From: Candidatus Flemingiibacterium merdigallinarum
GTDB lineage: Bacteria; Bacillota; Clostridia; Oscillospirales; CAG-272
DNA: 52,756 nt
Direction of reading: 5' to 3'
NCBI GenBank assembly: GCA_904386005.1
Contig: CAJFKR010000006.1
Span: forward strand, 1-52,756
Shown here: positions 27,862 through 36,280 of the stretch, one piece after another
Position numbering within the stretch: position 1 is the stretch's first letter
How the letters are laid out: every line of letters starts with the position of its first letter
The notes under the pieces: generated by a model
What the model was told of the DNA's origin: nothing
The model's database searches: none
Seen by the model: the letters and a program-made list of their open reading frames with translations, nothing else
Position numbers and translations under genes: made by a program

Positions 27862-28734
27862 ATGAAAAAAGCTATAATCATTATCGCGGCAGTGATTGTA
27901 CTGCTGGTAATCGCGATGAGTTCATTATATACCGTGGCTGAAAACGAGTATGCCTGCGTGATGCGCTTCTCGGAGATAGTCAAGGTCAACGAGACTCCCG
28001 GGCTGCATATAAAAATACCCTTTGTAGACGACATCCGCTACTTCCCCAAGACGACGCTGATCTACGACATCCCGCCGTCTGAGGTGCTGACCAGTGACAA
28101 AAAGAATATGACGGTTGACAGCTATGTCATCTGGGAGATCGCTGACCCGCTGACCTTCTACCGTACACTCTCCAGCACAATGGAAGCCGAGTCGCGTCTC
28201 AACGCTCTGACCTATACCGCGCTCAAGAACCTGATGGGTACGCTTGAGCAGAACGACATCATAAACATGGACGACGCGTCCGAGCGCAACGACATATACG
28301 CGAGCATAACGACCGAGGTTGCGTCGCTTTGCAGCACATATGGCATCAACGTCCTTGACGTCAAAATCAAGCGCTTCGACCTGCCGGACAACAACGAGCA
28401 GGCGGTATACGACCGCATGATCTCCGACCGAAACCAGATCGCCGAAAAATATACCGCCGACGGAAACTACGAGGCGTCGATCATCCGCAACGAGGTCGAC
28501 AAGGAGGTCAACATCATTGTCTCGAACGCCGAAGCCGAAGCCGCGCGGCTCGAAGCCGAGGGCGAGCAGGAGTATATGCGGCTGCTTGCCGAGGCCTACA
28601 ACACCGACGATAAGAAAGAATTCTACGAATTCACTCGCGCTCTCGACGCTCTGAAGGCTTCATTGACAGGCGAAGGCAAGACGGTTATAATCGACGATGA
28701 TTCAATGCTCGGTCAAATACTGATGAACCCGTAA
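27862..28734 (+). CDS. hflC: SPFH/band 7 membrane protein, HflC-like
   Basis: A 290-residue partner of the preceding HflK. One N-terminal membrane segment (IIIIAAVIVLLVIAMSSLYT), then VAENEYACVMRFSEIVKVNE and GLHIKIPFVDDI typical of HflC, and a C-terminal helix rich in Ala/Glu/Arg (VSNAEAEAARLEAEGEQEY). The 28-base gap to hflK indicates cotranscription. AATGAGGT precedes the ATG. Confidence 0.9.
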   Translation: MKKAIIIIAAVIVLLVIAMSSLYTVAENEYACVMRFSEIVKVNETPGLHIKIPFVDDIRYFPKTTLIYDIPPSEVLTSDKKNMTVDSYVIWEIADPLTFYRTLSSTMEAESRLNALTYTALKNLMGTLEQNDIINMDDASERNDIYASITTEVASLCSTYGINVLDVKIKRFDLPDNNEQAVYDRMISDRNQIAEKYTADGNYEASIIRNEVDKEVNIIVSNAEAEAARLEAEGEQEYMRLLAEAYNTDDKKEFYEFTRALDALKASLTGEGKTVIIDDDSMLGQILMNP

Positions 28735-28737
28735 TGA

Positions 28738-28753
28738 TACTGATATATCAGTA
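28738..28753. repeat. Perfect 16-bp palindrome in the ribosome-binding region of the CmpB-like gene
   Basis: TACTGATATATCAGTA lies 5 bases before the ATG, where a Shine-Dalgarno should be; none is visible. It shares the 12-bp core CTGATATATCAG with the palindrome at 12836-12859. It could hold the initiation region in a hairpin. Confidence 0.6.
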
Positions 28754-28758
28754 ATGCT

Positions 28759-30246
28759 ATGTTTACACCGATTATTTCTGGATTATCATTTTATGACATC
28801 GCTGTATATTTCGTCCTGTTTGCAATCCTCGGCTACATACTCGAGGTGATATACGCCGCGGTCGTGCTGGGAAAATTCGTCAACCGTAGATTTCTCGGCG
28901 GACCGTGGTGTCCGATTTACGGCTTCGGTGTTCTCGTGGTCGCGATGATACTGAAGCCGATATCCGGCAGTCTTTTGGTAACTTTCATCGGTTCGTTCAT
29001 AGTCACAACTCTGATTGAATACCTCGCCGGATTCATACTCGAGCGGATATTCAACCAGAAGTGGTGGGATTACAGCGACATCCCCTTTAATCTGAACGGC
29101 TATGTCTGCCTGAAGTTTTCGCTGATCTGGGCGGTTGGATGTACGTTTGTCGTTAAGCTGGTCTTTCCGCTCATCGACTGGCTGACTGCGATAATACCAC
29201 ACATCATCGGAGAGATATTCTGCTTTACGGTAATCGCGCTGATGATTGCCGACTGCGTCGCGACTCTGTTTGCGATTGCCGGTATGCGTAAAAAGCTGCG
29301 GCTTCTCAATATAATCGCCGACCGTCTGCGCGAAAATACCGACGACATGGGCAGCTTTATCTCGAAAGAGACGCTCGCGGTCAAGGAAAGATATGACGAT
29401 CTGTCAAAGTCGTTTGTCAGCAAGTGGCAGCAGAGACGTATCTTCGCGGCTTTCCCAAACCTTGACAAGCAGCGCGCCGAGCTGAATATCGACCACCTGC
29501 GCGAGCAGCTTAAGGAATTCGTCGACAAAAACGAGAAGCGGGCCGCGGAGCGTCAGCAAAAGACAATCGCGAAATACGAGACCAAGATTCCCGAAGGCGC
29601 GGAGGTTCCGTTCGCGCACTCGCTCTGCTTTACGAAGCTGTTCTGGCTTTTCATGATAGGCAATGTCGTCGGCACGACGCTTGAGACGCTCTGGGCACTG
29701 CTGACGCTGCACAAATTCGAGATGCGCGTCGGTCTGGTCTGGGGACCATTCATTCCGGTTTACGGCTTCGGAGCGGTCGTGATGACTCTGCTGCTTTACA
29801 AGAGCTACAAGCGGCGCGATCTGTTCATCTTCACCGCCGCGGCGATTATCGGCGGCGCGTTCGAATATCTGTGCAGCCTGTTCCAGGAGCTGGCGTTCGG
29901 CACGGTTTCATGGGAATACAGCGAGACGACGGCGAATTTCGGCGGACGCACGAATCTGATGTATATGTTCATCTGGGGCATACTCGGACTTTTGTGGGTC
30001 AAGGAGTTTTTCCCATTCATTTCAAAGCAGATCGAAAAGATTCCGAAACGCCTTGGTACATTTCTGACAATTGTGATGTGTGTATTCATCACAGTTGACA
30101 TGGCGGTGTCCGGCGCTGCGGTAGTGCGGCGCGGCGAACGCATGGAAGGGATACCCGCGGACAGTTCCTTCGAGCTCTGGCTTGACAAGAATTATGACGA
30201 CGAGAAGCTCGATTTTCTGTTCCCGAACATGATCTATGTTGAATAA
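28759..30246 (+). CDS. Duplicated CmpB-type integral membrane protein (putative ABC permease, PF06541-like)
   Basis: A 495-residue membrane protein made of two homologous halves. The first half has FVLFAILGYILEVIYAAV, RFLGGPWCPIYGFG and IEYLAGFILERIF. The second repeats the pattern with FWLFMIGNVVGTTLETLWAL, GLVWGPFIPVYGFG and FEYLCSLFQELAFG. The halves are joined by a charged, probably cytoplasmic helix (about 190-280). The usual CmpB-like protein is one half, about 200 residues, so this is a fused duplication. Its function is not established, and the permease label comes from family naming. It follows hflC by 24 bases and lacks a clear ribosome binding site, so it may rely on coupling. Confidence 0.8.
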   Translation: MFTPIISGLSFYDIAVYFVLFAILGYILEVIYAAVVLGKFVNRRFLGGPWCPIYGFGVLVVAMILKPISGSLLVTFIGSFIVTTLIEYLAGFILERIFNQKWWDYSDIPFNLNGYVCLKFSLIWAVGCTFVVKLVFPLIDWLTAIIPHIIGEIFCFTVIALMIADCVATLFAIAGMRKKLRLLNIIADRLRENTDDMGSFISKETLAVKERYDDLSKSFVSKWQQRRIFAAFPNLDKQRAELNIDHLREQLKEFVDKNEKRAAERQQKTIAKYETKIPEGAEVPFAHSLCFTKLFWLFMIGNVVGTTLETLWALLTLHKFEMRVGLVWGPFIPVYGFGAVVMTLLLYKSYKRRDLFIFTAAAIIGGAFEYLCSLFQELAFGTVSWEYSETTANFGGRTNLMYMFIWGILGLLWVKEFFPFISKQIEKIPKRLGTFLTIVMCVFITVDMAVSGAAVVRRGERMEGIPADSSFELWLDKNYDDEKLDFLFPNMIYVE

Positions 30247-30263
30247 ATGACGAGGTATCAGTC

Positions 30264-31160
30264 ATGAATATCATTTCTGCCGAAAATCTGACAAAGTTTT
30301 ACGGAAAATCGCGTGGAATCGTTGATGTCAATTTAGCTGTCGGAAAGGGAGATATATTCGGTTTTATCGGACCAAACGGAGCTGGTAAGTCTACGACAAT
30401 ACGTACCTTGCTCGGACTTATTGCGCCATCCTCTGGCAAAGCCGAAATATTCGGAAAGGATATCAAAACCAACAAGCTTGAAATATTGTCAAATGTAGGC
30501 TTCCTGCCGTCCGAAACGATGTTCTATTCCGGCATGAGGGTATCAGAGATATTGAAGCTTTCCGCGAATCTGCACAGAAAGGACTGCACAGCTGAAGCCA
30601 AATCGCTGTGTGAGCGATTATCGCTTGACCCGACACGTAAAATCGACGAGCTGTCGCTCGGCAACCGCAAGAAAGTCGGCATTGTATGCGCCTTACAGCA
30701 CAAACCCTCGCTTTATATCCTCGACGAACCCACAAGCGGGCTTGATCCGCTGATGCAGCGCGAGTTTTATTCATTGCTCATCGAGCGCAATAACGATGGC
30801 GCAACAGTGTTTCTGTCCTCGCATATCCTGTCAGAGGTGCAGAAATACTGCAAGCACGCCGCGGTCATCCGGGACGGAAACATTCTTGTCAATGACAGTG
30901 TGGAGAAGCTCGGTCAGACCGGAGCTAAGCGGGTCATACTGCACGGCGTGAATAAAGTTCCCGAATTAGACGGTCAGAAAATCCTCTCGGTTACCGATAA
31001 TTCGGTCGAATTCCTGTATAGCGGCGATATCAGACAGCTGACAAATCTGCTCGCGTCACTTCCGCTCACTGACTTTACCGTTACCGAGCCCGATTTGGAG
31101 GAAATATTCATGCACTACTATACAAAGGAGGGCGCGGCACATGACGATTTTTCTGCATGA
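30264..31160 (+). CDS. ABC transporter ATP-binding protein (ABC-2 exporter type)
   Basis: A 298-residue ATPase. Walker A is GPNGAGKST (about 36-44), Walker B LYILDEPTSGLDP (about 153-165), and the switch histidine is in FLSSHILSEV. The signature is LSLGNRKK instead of LSGGQ, a variant seen in this subfamily. The tail (about 215-290) resembles the regulatory domain of CcmA/bacitracin-type exporters. It overlaps the permease gene by 20 bases, so the two are made together. Substrate unknown; antimicrobial peptide or lipid export is only a guess. Confidence 0.93.
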   Translation: MNIISAENLTKFYGKSRGIVDVNLAVGKGDIFGFIGPNGAGKSTTIRTLLGLIAPSSGKAEIFGKDIKTNKLEILSNVGFLPSETMFYSGMRVSEILKLSANLHRKDCTAEAKSLCERLSLDPTRKIDELSLGNRKKVGIVCALQHKPSLYILDEPTSGLDPLMQREFYSLLIERNNDGATVFLSSHILSEVQKYCKHAAVIRDGNILVNDSVEKLGQTGAKRVILHGVNKVPELDGQKILSVTDNSVEFLYSGDIRQLTNLLASLPLTDFTVTEPDLEEIFMHYYTKEGAAHDDFSA

Positions 31161-31926
31161 ATTGCGGCAGAGCAGAATATCCATCATTATCTGGACCGTT
31201 TCAATCGCGTTTATGATGGGAATATGTGTGCTGATATATCCTCAGATGGGCGACCAGATGGATGAAATCGGCGCGGTTTTCGCGCAAATGGGCGGATTCA
31301 GTCAAGCGTTTGGAATGGACAGATTGAATTTTGGTGAATTCCTCGGATTTTTCAGTATTGAATGCGGAAATATGCTTGGTCTTGGAGGAGCGTTCTTCGC
31401 CGCGCTTTGTGGAATCTCCGCGCTTTCGAAAGAGGAGCGTGAGCATACAGCCGAATTTTTACTGACTCATCCGATATCGAGAGCGCGTGTTGTAACCGAA
31501 AAGCTGCTTGCCGCGGTCACGGGAGTACTTATACTCAATGTAGTCATAATCGCGGTGATTGCCGTGACAATGCTGGCGGTGGGGGTGATAGCTGACATCA
31601 ACATCTTAGCTCTGCTGTTTTCAGCCTACTTTATCATGCAGCTCGAGATTTTAGCTGTTACCTTTGCGCTGTCGGCGTTTCTGCGCCGCGGCGGAATCGG
31701 TTTGGGACTGGGACTGGCGGCGATATTCTATTTTCTCAACATCATTTCTAATCTGATTGAAAACACAGAATTCATCAAATACATAACGCCATTTGGCTAC
31801 ACAGAGGGCGCGGATATCATCAGCAGCAAATCAATAGACGGAGGATATCTCATGGTTGGTTTGATTATAACCGCGGCTGCTGTTTGTATCGCGTATATCA
31901 AATACACAAAGAAAGATATCGCGTAA
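31141..31926 (+). CDS. ABC-2 type transporter permease
   Basis: A 261-residue integral membrane protein with about six membrane segments. It starts FLHELRQSRISIIIWTVSIA, has a conserved central part with EEREHTAEFLLTHPISRARVV, and ends in a membrane helix before KYTKKDIA. This is the ABC2_membrane type found with the preceding ATPase. The start overlaps the ATPase gene. Confidence 0.9.
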   Translation: MTIFLHELRQSRISIIIWTVSIAFMMGICVLIYPQMGDQMDEIGAVFAQMGGFSQAFGMDRLNFGEFLGFFSIECGNMLGLGGAFFAALCGISALSKEEREHTAEFLLTHPISRARVVTEKLLAAVTGVLILNVVIIAVIAVTMLAVGVIADINILALLFSAYFIMQLEILAVTFALSAFLRRGGIGLGLGLAAIFYFLNIISNLIENTEFIKYITPFGYTEGADIISSKSIDGGYLMVGLIITAAAVCIAYIKYTKKDIA

Positions 31927-31936
31927 AACAACGCAA

Positions 31937-31969
31937 AAAGGTCGCGGAGACGATTGCTCTGCGACCTTT
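31937..31969. terminator. Bidirectional intrinsic terminator
   Basis: AAAGGTCGC (31937-31945) pairs with GCGACCTTT (31961-31969), followed by GTTATTATTT on the plus strand and preceded by an A-run that gives T-rich sequence on the minus strand. It separates the convergent permease and flavin reductase genes. Confidence 0.8.
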
Positions 31970-31973
31970 GTTA

Positions 31974-32741
31974 TTATTTCTTTTTGGGAGCGCGCTTCTT
32001 TTTTCTGACCGAAAAGCCGAAATCACCGAGCTTCTTGCCGAGCGCGAAATATTCGCCGTGCGCGTAGGCGGCAAGTCCTGCGCGGTCGAGCCTCAGCGCG
32101 CCATCGACTATCAGCTCGTCAGCGACGTCGACCGAGACAATATCGGCGAGGAACATATCGTGCGTGCCGAGCGGAATTATATCGGTGACACGGCATTCAA
32201 TCGAAACCGGACTCTCGGAAATGATCGGCGTGTCGTCAAGCTCGAGCGCGGGCGCGGCGTGCAGGTTCATCGCCTCGAATTTGTCGACGCCGCGACCCGA
32301 ACGCACACCGCAGAAGTCAGCGGCTCGCACCAATGACGCGGTAGTCAGATTTATTACAAAACAGCCGCGCTCCTTGATTATCGGATACGAATATCGCTCG
32401 GGGCGCAGCGAGATGTATGTCTTCGGTGGATTCGTGCAGACAGTGCCGCACCACGCGACCGTGAGAATGTTCGGCTTCTCGAGACTGCCGCAGCTGACCA
32501 TGACCGCCGGAACGGGCGACAGCAGCGCGCCGCCTTTCCACTTTTGTTTCTCTGCAAATGTGCTGCCGTCCGCGCCGACAGAAGCCGTGGCTTCAAGTCT
32601 GCCGGACGTATTTTCAGATTGTCCGGAGTCGGCACGGCTTCTTTTATTGAAGCTGTGCTTTGTGTCGTCGGAGCGTTTGCTTTTACTTCCGGATTTATTG
32701 TAACCGGACTTGCCGGAGTTGTTTTTACTGCTTGTTTTCAC
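31974..32741 (-). CDS. Flavin reductase family protein with low-complexity N-terminal extension
   Basis: A 255-residue protein. Residues about 67-235 are an FMN-binding split-barrel domain of the flavoredoxin/flavin-reductase-like type (KGGALLSPVPAVMVSCGS, NILTVAWCGTVCTNPP, RYSYPIIKERGCFVINLT). The family normally starts at about that point. Here 65 extra residues rich in Ser, Asn, Lys and Gly precede it and end in KKKRAPKKK-like composition at the other terminus. Its GTG start lies inside the end of the acyl-CoA synthetase gene (17-base overlap), so it is translated from the same transcript. A redox role is known for the family; the electron partner is unknown. Confidence 0.8.
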   Translation of the reverse strand: MKTSSKNNSGKSGYNKSGSKSKRSDDTKHSFNKRSRADSGQSENTSGRLEATASVGADGSTFAEKQKWKGGALLSPVPAVMVSCGSLEKPNILTVAWCGTVCTNPPKTYISLRPERYSYPIIKERGCFVINLTTASLVRAADFCGVRSGRGVDKFEAMNLHAAPALELDDTPIISESPVSIECRVTDIIPLGTHDMFLADIVSVDVADELIVDGALRLDRAGLAAYAHGEYFALGKKLGDFGFSVRKKKRAPKKK

Positions 32742-35016
32742 GGAGTTCTACACGTCTGATCTTGCCACTTATCGTCTTGGGCAGCTCGTCGAGGAATTCG
32801 ACGATTCTCGGATACTTGTACGGCGCGGTGTGCGTCTTGACGTAGTTCTGGATTTCCTTTTTCAGCGCGTCGTCGCCGGTCTTGCCCCTGACAAGGACGA
32901 TTGACGCCTTGACGACCTGACCGCGGATCTCGTCGGGAGCGGCTGTCACCGCGCACTCGAGGACATACGGCAGCTCCATAATAACGCTCTCAATCTCGAA
33001 CGGTCCGATGCGGTAGCCGCTCGACTTGATGAGGTCGTCGATACGACCGACATACCAGAAGTAGCCGTCCTCATCCTTCCACGCGGTGTCGCCGGTGTGA
33101 TACCAGCCGTCGTGCCAGGCTTCCTTGGTCTTTTCCTCGTTGCGATAATAGCCGAGGAAGAGCCCGCAGGGTGCGCCGTTTTTCGTCGAGACGCAGATTT
33201 CGCCGGTTTCGCCGACCGCGGCGGGCTTGCCGTCGGGAGTGAGGATTTCGACCTCGTAGAGCGGGCTCGGCTTGCCCATAGAACCGAGCTTCGGGTTCAT
33301 GCCGACGAAGTTTGCGACGGTCAGCGTGGTTTCGGTCTGTCCGAAGCCCTCCATCAGCTTGAGTCCGGTGTGCTTGAGCCACTGCTGGTAAACCTCGGGG
33401 TTGAGCGCCTCGCCGGCGGTCGTAGCGTATTTGATGCTCGACAGGTCGTATTTCGACAGATCCTCCTTGATGAAGAAGCGGTACATCGTGGGCGGCGCGC
33501 AGAAGGTCGTGATGTTGTACTTAGCGAACAGCGGCAGGATGTCGTGCGCGTCGAACTTGTTGAAGTCGTAAGTGAATACGGCGGCTTCGCAGAGCCACTG
33601 ACCGTAGAGCTTGCCCCAGAGCGCCTTGCCCCAGCCGGTGTCGGAGATGGTGAAGTGGATACCGTTGGGGTCGACGTTGTGCCAGTATTTCGCGGTGATA
33701 AAATGACCGAGCGCGTATTTGTGGCTGTGAGACGCGATCTTCGGATAGCCGGTCGTGCCGGAGGTGAAGAACATCAGCATCGGGTCGTCGCCGCAGGCAG
33801 TGTCTTCGGTGCGTTCGAATACCGGCGAACATTTTGCGTATTCGCTGTCAAAGTCGTGCCAGCCGTCGATCGTCTTGTGCTCGTTCTGGCAGGCGAGAAT
33901 CTTAAGCTCGAGCGTCTCGCAGCGCGGAGCGGCGAGGTCGACCTGATGAGTGACGTCGCCGTCAGCGGTACAGATAATCGCCTTGACTCCGGCGGCGTTG
34001 AAGCGGTACTCGAAGTCGTGCTCGACCAGCAGGTTTGTCGCCGGAATGATGACCGCGCCGAGCTTGTGCAGTGCGACTATTGTATACCAGAAGTGGTAGT
34101 GACGCTTGAGAACGACCATGACGCGGTCGCCCTTGCCGATACCGAGCGACTTCAGGTAGTTCGCGGTACGCGATGACTCGCGCGAGATGTCGCCGAAGGT
34201 GAGGCGGCGCTCGTGCTTTTCGGCGTCGAGATGGAGCATCGCGAGCTTGTCGGGGTTCTTCGCCGCAATCGCGTCAACAACATCATACGCGAAGTTGAAT
34301 TTGTCCTCGTTCTTGAATTTGATGCTGTTGAGAACGCCGTTTTCGTCTACGGTCGTCTCGATGAAGTTCTCCCAGACTGCTCCCGATTTCGCGTCCGAAT
34401 AGATACTCGGCTGTTTTTCGAGAGTCGGGGCGTGATACTCGTATGCCTTGCCCTGCGCGTTGATTACAACAGCTAAGAACTCGCAGTCGCCGCCGTACGC
34501 GATCATGCCGTGCGGCGTGCCGGAATTGTAGTAGATAGCGTCGCCCTCGTTGATGACGTCGATATGGTCGTCGATCTGCACCTTGAGGCTGCCTTTCAGG
34601 ATATAGTCGAATTCCTGTCCTTCGTGTGTGCTGAGCTTGATCGGGTGATTCTGCTCATCGGGGTTGTAGCGCGCAGTTACAAAAAACGGCTCAGCGACTT
34701 TGTTTTTGAACAGCGGCGCGAGGTTGTTGTAATTAAAGCCCTTGCGGCGCACTATCGGCAGTCCCTCGCCCTTGTGCGTGATCGAAAAGGACGACAGGGT
34801 AGGGCTCGAGCCTTTGAGGATGTCGGTGACGTCGACCCCAAAGAGCTGCGCACATTTATAAATGAAAGTAAAGCTGAAGTCATTTTCGCCCGACTCGAGC
34901 TTTGTATATTCGTCCTCGGACACGTCGGTCAGGCGCGAAGCCTCGGCAGTCGAAAGTCCGGCAATCTCACGAAGTGTGCGGATGCGTTCGGCGATTTCTC
35001 TTAATTTGTTTTCCAT
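32725..35016 (-). CDS. XRE HTH - cupin - AMP-forming acyl-CoA synthetase fusion
   Basis: A 763-residue protein with three parts. Residues about 5-68 are an XRE helix-turn-helix (RIRTLREIAGLSTAEASRLT, KLESGENDFSF). Residues about 120-190 are a cupin_2 barrel (HEGQEFDYILKGSLKVQ, YYNSGTPHGM). Residues about 235-763 are an ANL acyl-CoA synthetase of the acetyl/medium-chain type (LMFFTSGTTGYPKIASHSH, MEGFGQTETTLTVANFVG, WYHTGDTAWKDEDGYF, catalytic lysine in TISGKIRRVELR). Enzyme motifs look intact. XRE-cupin alone is a known regulator class, so this may be an enzyme that also regulates transcription. GAAAGGAAAA lies upstream, and a T-box leader lies about 160 bases further. Confidence 0.88.
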   Translation of the reverse strand: MENKLREIAERIRTLREIAGLSTAEASRLTDVSEDEYTKLESGENDFSFTFIYKCAQLFGVDVTDILKGSSPTLSSFSITHKGEGLPIVRRKGFNYNNLAPLFKNKVAEPFFVTARYNPDEQNHPIKLSTHEGQEFDYILKGSLKVQIDDHIDVINEGDAIYYNSGTPHGMIAYGGDCEFLAVVINAQGKAYEYHAPTLEKQPSIYSDAKSGAVWENFIETTVDENGVLNSIKFKNEDKFNFAYDVVDAIAAKNPDKLAMLHLDAEKHERRLTFGDISRESSRTANYLKSLGIGKGDRVMVVLKRHYHFWYTIVALHKLGAVIIPATNLLVEHDFEYRFNAAGVKAIICTADGDVTHQVDLAAPRCETLELKILACQNEHKTIDGWHDFDSEYAKCSPVFERTEDTACGDDPMLMFFTSGTTGYPKIASHSHKYALGHFITAKYWHNVDPNGIHFTISDTGWGKALWGKLYGQWLCEAAVFTYDFNKFDAHDILPLFAKYNITTFCAPPTMYRFFIKEDLSKYDLSSIKYATTAGEALNPEVYQQWLKHTGLKLMEGFGQTETTLTVANFVGMNPKLGSMGKPSPLYEVEILTPDGKPAAVGETGEICVSTKNGAPCGLFLGYYRNEEKTKEAWHDGWYHTGDTAWKDEDGYFWYVGRIDDLIKSSGYRIGPFEIESVIMELPYVLECAVTAAPDEIRGQVVKASIVLVRGKTGDDALKKEIQNYVKTHTAPYKYPRIVEFLDELPKTISGKIRRVELRENKQ

Positions 35017-35178
35017 GTTTGAAATTTTCCTTTCGATTATTTTTTGAGGACTATTTAGAAACGCTGATAGTACAAATATCGGCGGTTATCGTTAAAAAGC
35101 CGATTCATACTGCCTTGTTTTGTACAGCGTATCCGTAAATCACGTGCGTTGACAAATCATCTGTCAGCAAAACAAAAA

Positions 35179-35446
35179 CGCCTCAAAGAATTCGACCGGT
35201 AAAACCGATAAATTGCTTTGAGACGGAATTTATTCCGCGGTACCACTCAAATTGCAGCCGAATGACTGCCTCTCACGGACTCAATCAAGTCCTTTGCCCT
35301 TACGCGGCGTCACGTGGAAGCTTACTGTAGTTTCAGCCCCAAGCTCGGAAGCGATTGGTCATATGGAACTGAAATTATCGGCTCGCAGCGTCTGCCGACT
35401 CTCTGTGAATTTCTCATTCCGACCGTCTTCGTCACAGCCTTTACTA
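35179..35446 (-). promoter_or_regulatory. T-box riboswitch leader with terminator, upstream of the XRE-cupin-acyl-CoA synthetase
   Basis: On the minus strand GAGTGGTACCGCGGAA (within 35233-35253) is the conserved T-box sequence that pairs with the tRNA acceptor end. It is followed by a terminator in which CGTCTCAAAG pairs with CTTTGAGGCG before TTTTTGTTTT (35179-35225). Upstream are GACGAAGA, the AGAGAG bulge followed by TCGGC/GCCGA, and CGCTTCCGAG, all in stem I order. The leader of about 268 bases has normal T-box length. The specifier cannot be fixed by eye; position relative to CTTCCGAG favours UAU (Tyr), with ACC (Thr) an alternative. It would allow transcription when the matching tRNA is uncharged. 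Confidence 0.85.
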
Positions 35447-35452
35447 TGCAAT

Positions 35453-35481
35453 ATTATACCATGAAATCCTTTGGGAGTCAA
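35453..35481 (-). promoter_or_regulatory. Promoter of the T-box leader
   Basis: Minus strand: TTGACT (35476-35481), 17-bp spacer, perfect TATAAT (35453-35458), placed directly before the T-box stem I. Confidence 0.85.
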
Positions 35482-35584
35482 GTACCAATTGCGCTAAATC
35501 AGCGGTAAGCGGCACGTTGTAAATTGTATATTTTGTCGTCATGAGAATTTGCTGTCAAAATTGCGGCGAATTTACAAAAAACTA

Positions 35585-35613
35585 TTGCTTTTTTGCGCCG
35601 GTTGGTGTAAAAT
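35585..35613 (+). promoter_or_regulatory. Promoter of the SGNH hydrolase gene
   Basis: TTGCTT (35585-35590), 17-bp spacer, TAAAAT (35608-35613), 40 bases before the start codon. Confidence 0.65.
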
Positions 35614-35652
35614 GTTAACGTATATAATTTTTCTGCTACGGAGGATATAGCA

Positions 35653-36267
35653 ATGAAAATTCTGTTTCAAGGCGACAGCATCACCGACGCCGGACGCGAC
35701 CGTTCGGATATACACAATCTCGGACACGGGTATCCGCTCTACTCGGCCGAAAACATAAAGGCAGCGTTCCCCGCGACTGAATTCGAGTTTATCAATCTCG
35801 GTATAAGCGGCAACCGCGCCGAGAACCTGCGCGACCGTTGGACCGAGGACGCGATTGACGTCGACCCTGACGTTATCTCGATTCTCATCGGCATAAACGA
35901 CACCTGGCACCGCGCCGGCGACAAGAACTGGATGCCGCACGAGTATTTCGAGGAGTGCTACCGCGGAATCCTCGAGCGTCTGAAAAAGGAAACGCACGCG
36001 AAGATTATCCTGCTCGAGCAGTTTTTACTTTACGTTCCGGACAAGGATTTCTTCCATGTCGACCTCGACCCGAAGATTCAGATTACCCGCAAGCTCGCGC
36101 GCGAGTACGCGGATGTATTCGTACCGCTCGACGGTCTGTTCGCCGCCGCGAGCGTTGGCAGAGCACCGACCGATTTCGCCGCTGACGGTGTACACCCGAC
36201 CGAGGTCGGCGCGCGCTTTATCGCCGAACACTACCTTGAAGCCTTCAAAAAGCTCGGTCTTTGCTGA
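35653..36267 (+). CDS. SGNH/GDSL-type hydrolase
   Basis: A 204-residue esterase-like enzyme without signal peptide. The four SGNH blocks are present: GDSITDAGRD (nucleophile Ser10), the glycine block NLGISGNRAENL, the Asn block ILIGINDTWHRAG and the catalytic DGVHPTEVGA (Asp and His). Members include deacetylases acting on sugar or xylan esters, so a role in removing acetyl groups from imported glycans fits the glycosidase-rich context, but the substrate is unknown. Own promoter; ACGGAGGAT precedes the ATG. Confidence 0.92.
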   Translation: MKILFQGDSITDAGRDRSDIHNLGHGYPLYSAENIKAAFPATEFEFINLGISGNRAENLRDRWTEDAIDVDPDVISILIGINDTWHRAGDKNWMPHEYFEECYRGILERLKKETHAKIILLEQFLLYVPDKDFFHVDLDPKIQITRKLAREYADVFVPLDGLFAAASVGRAPTDFAADGVHPTEVGARFIAEHYLEAFKKLGLC

Positions 36268-36280
36268 AAAACGTCTACAG

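Noticed and set aside
33097-34176. Long plus-strand open frame of 359 codons opposite the acyl-CoA synthetase
   Set aside because: It is the mirror of a well-supported gene with clear domain motifs. The antisense translation has biased composition and no recognisable domain.
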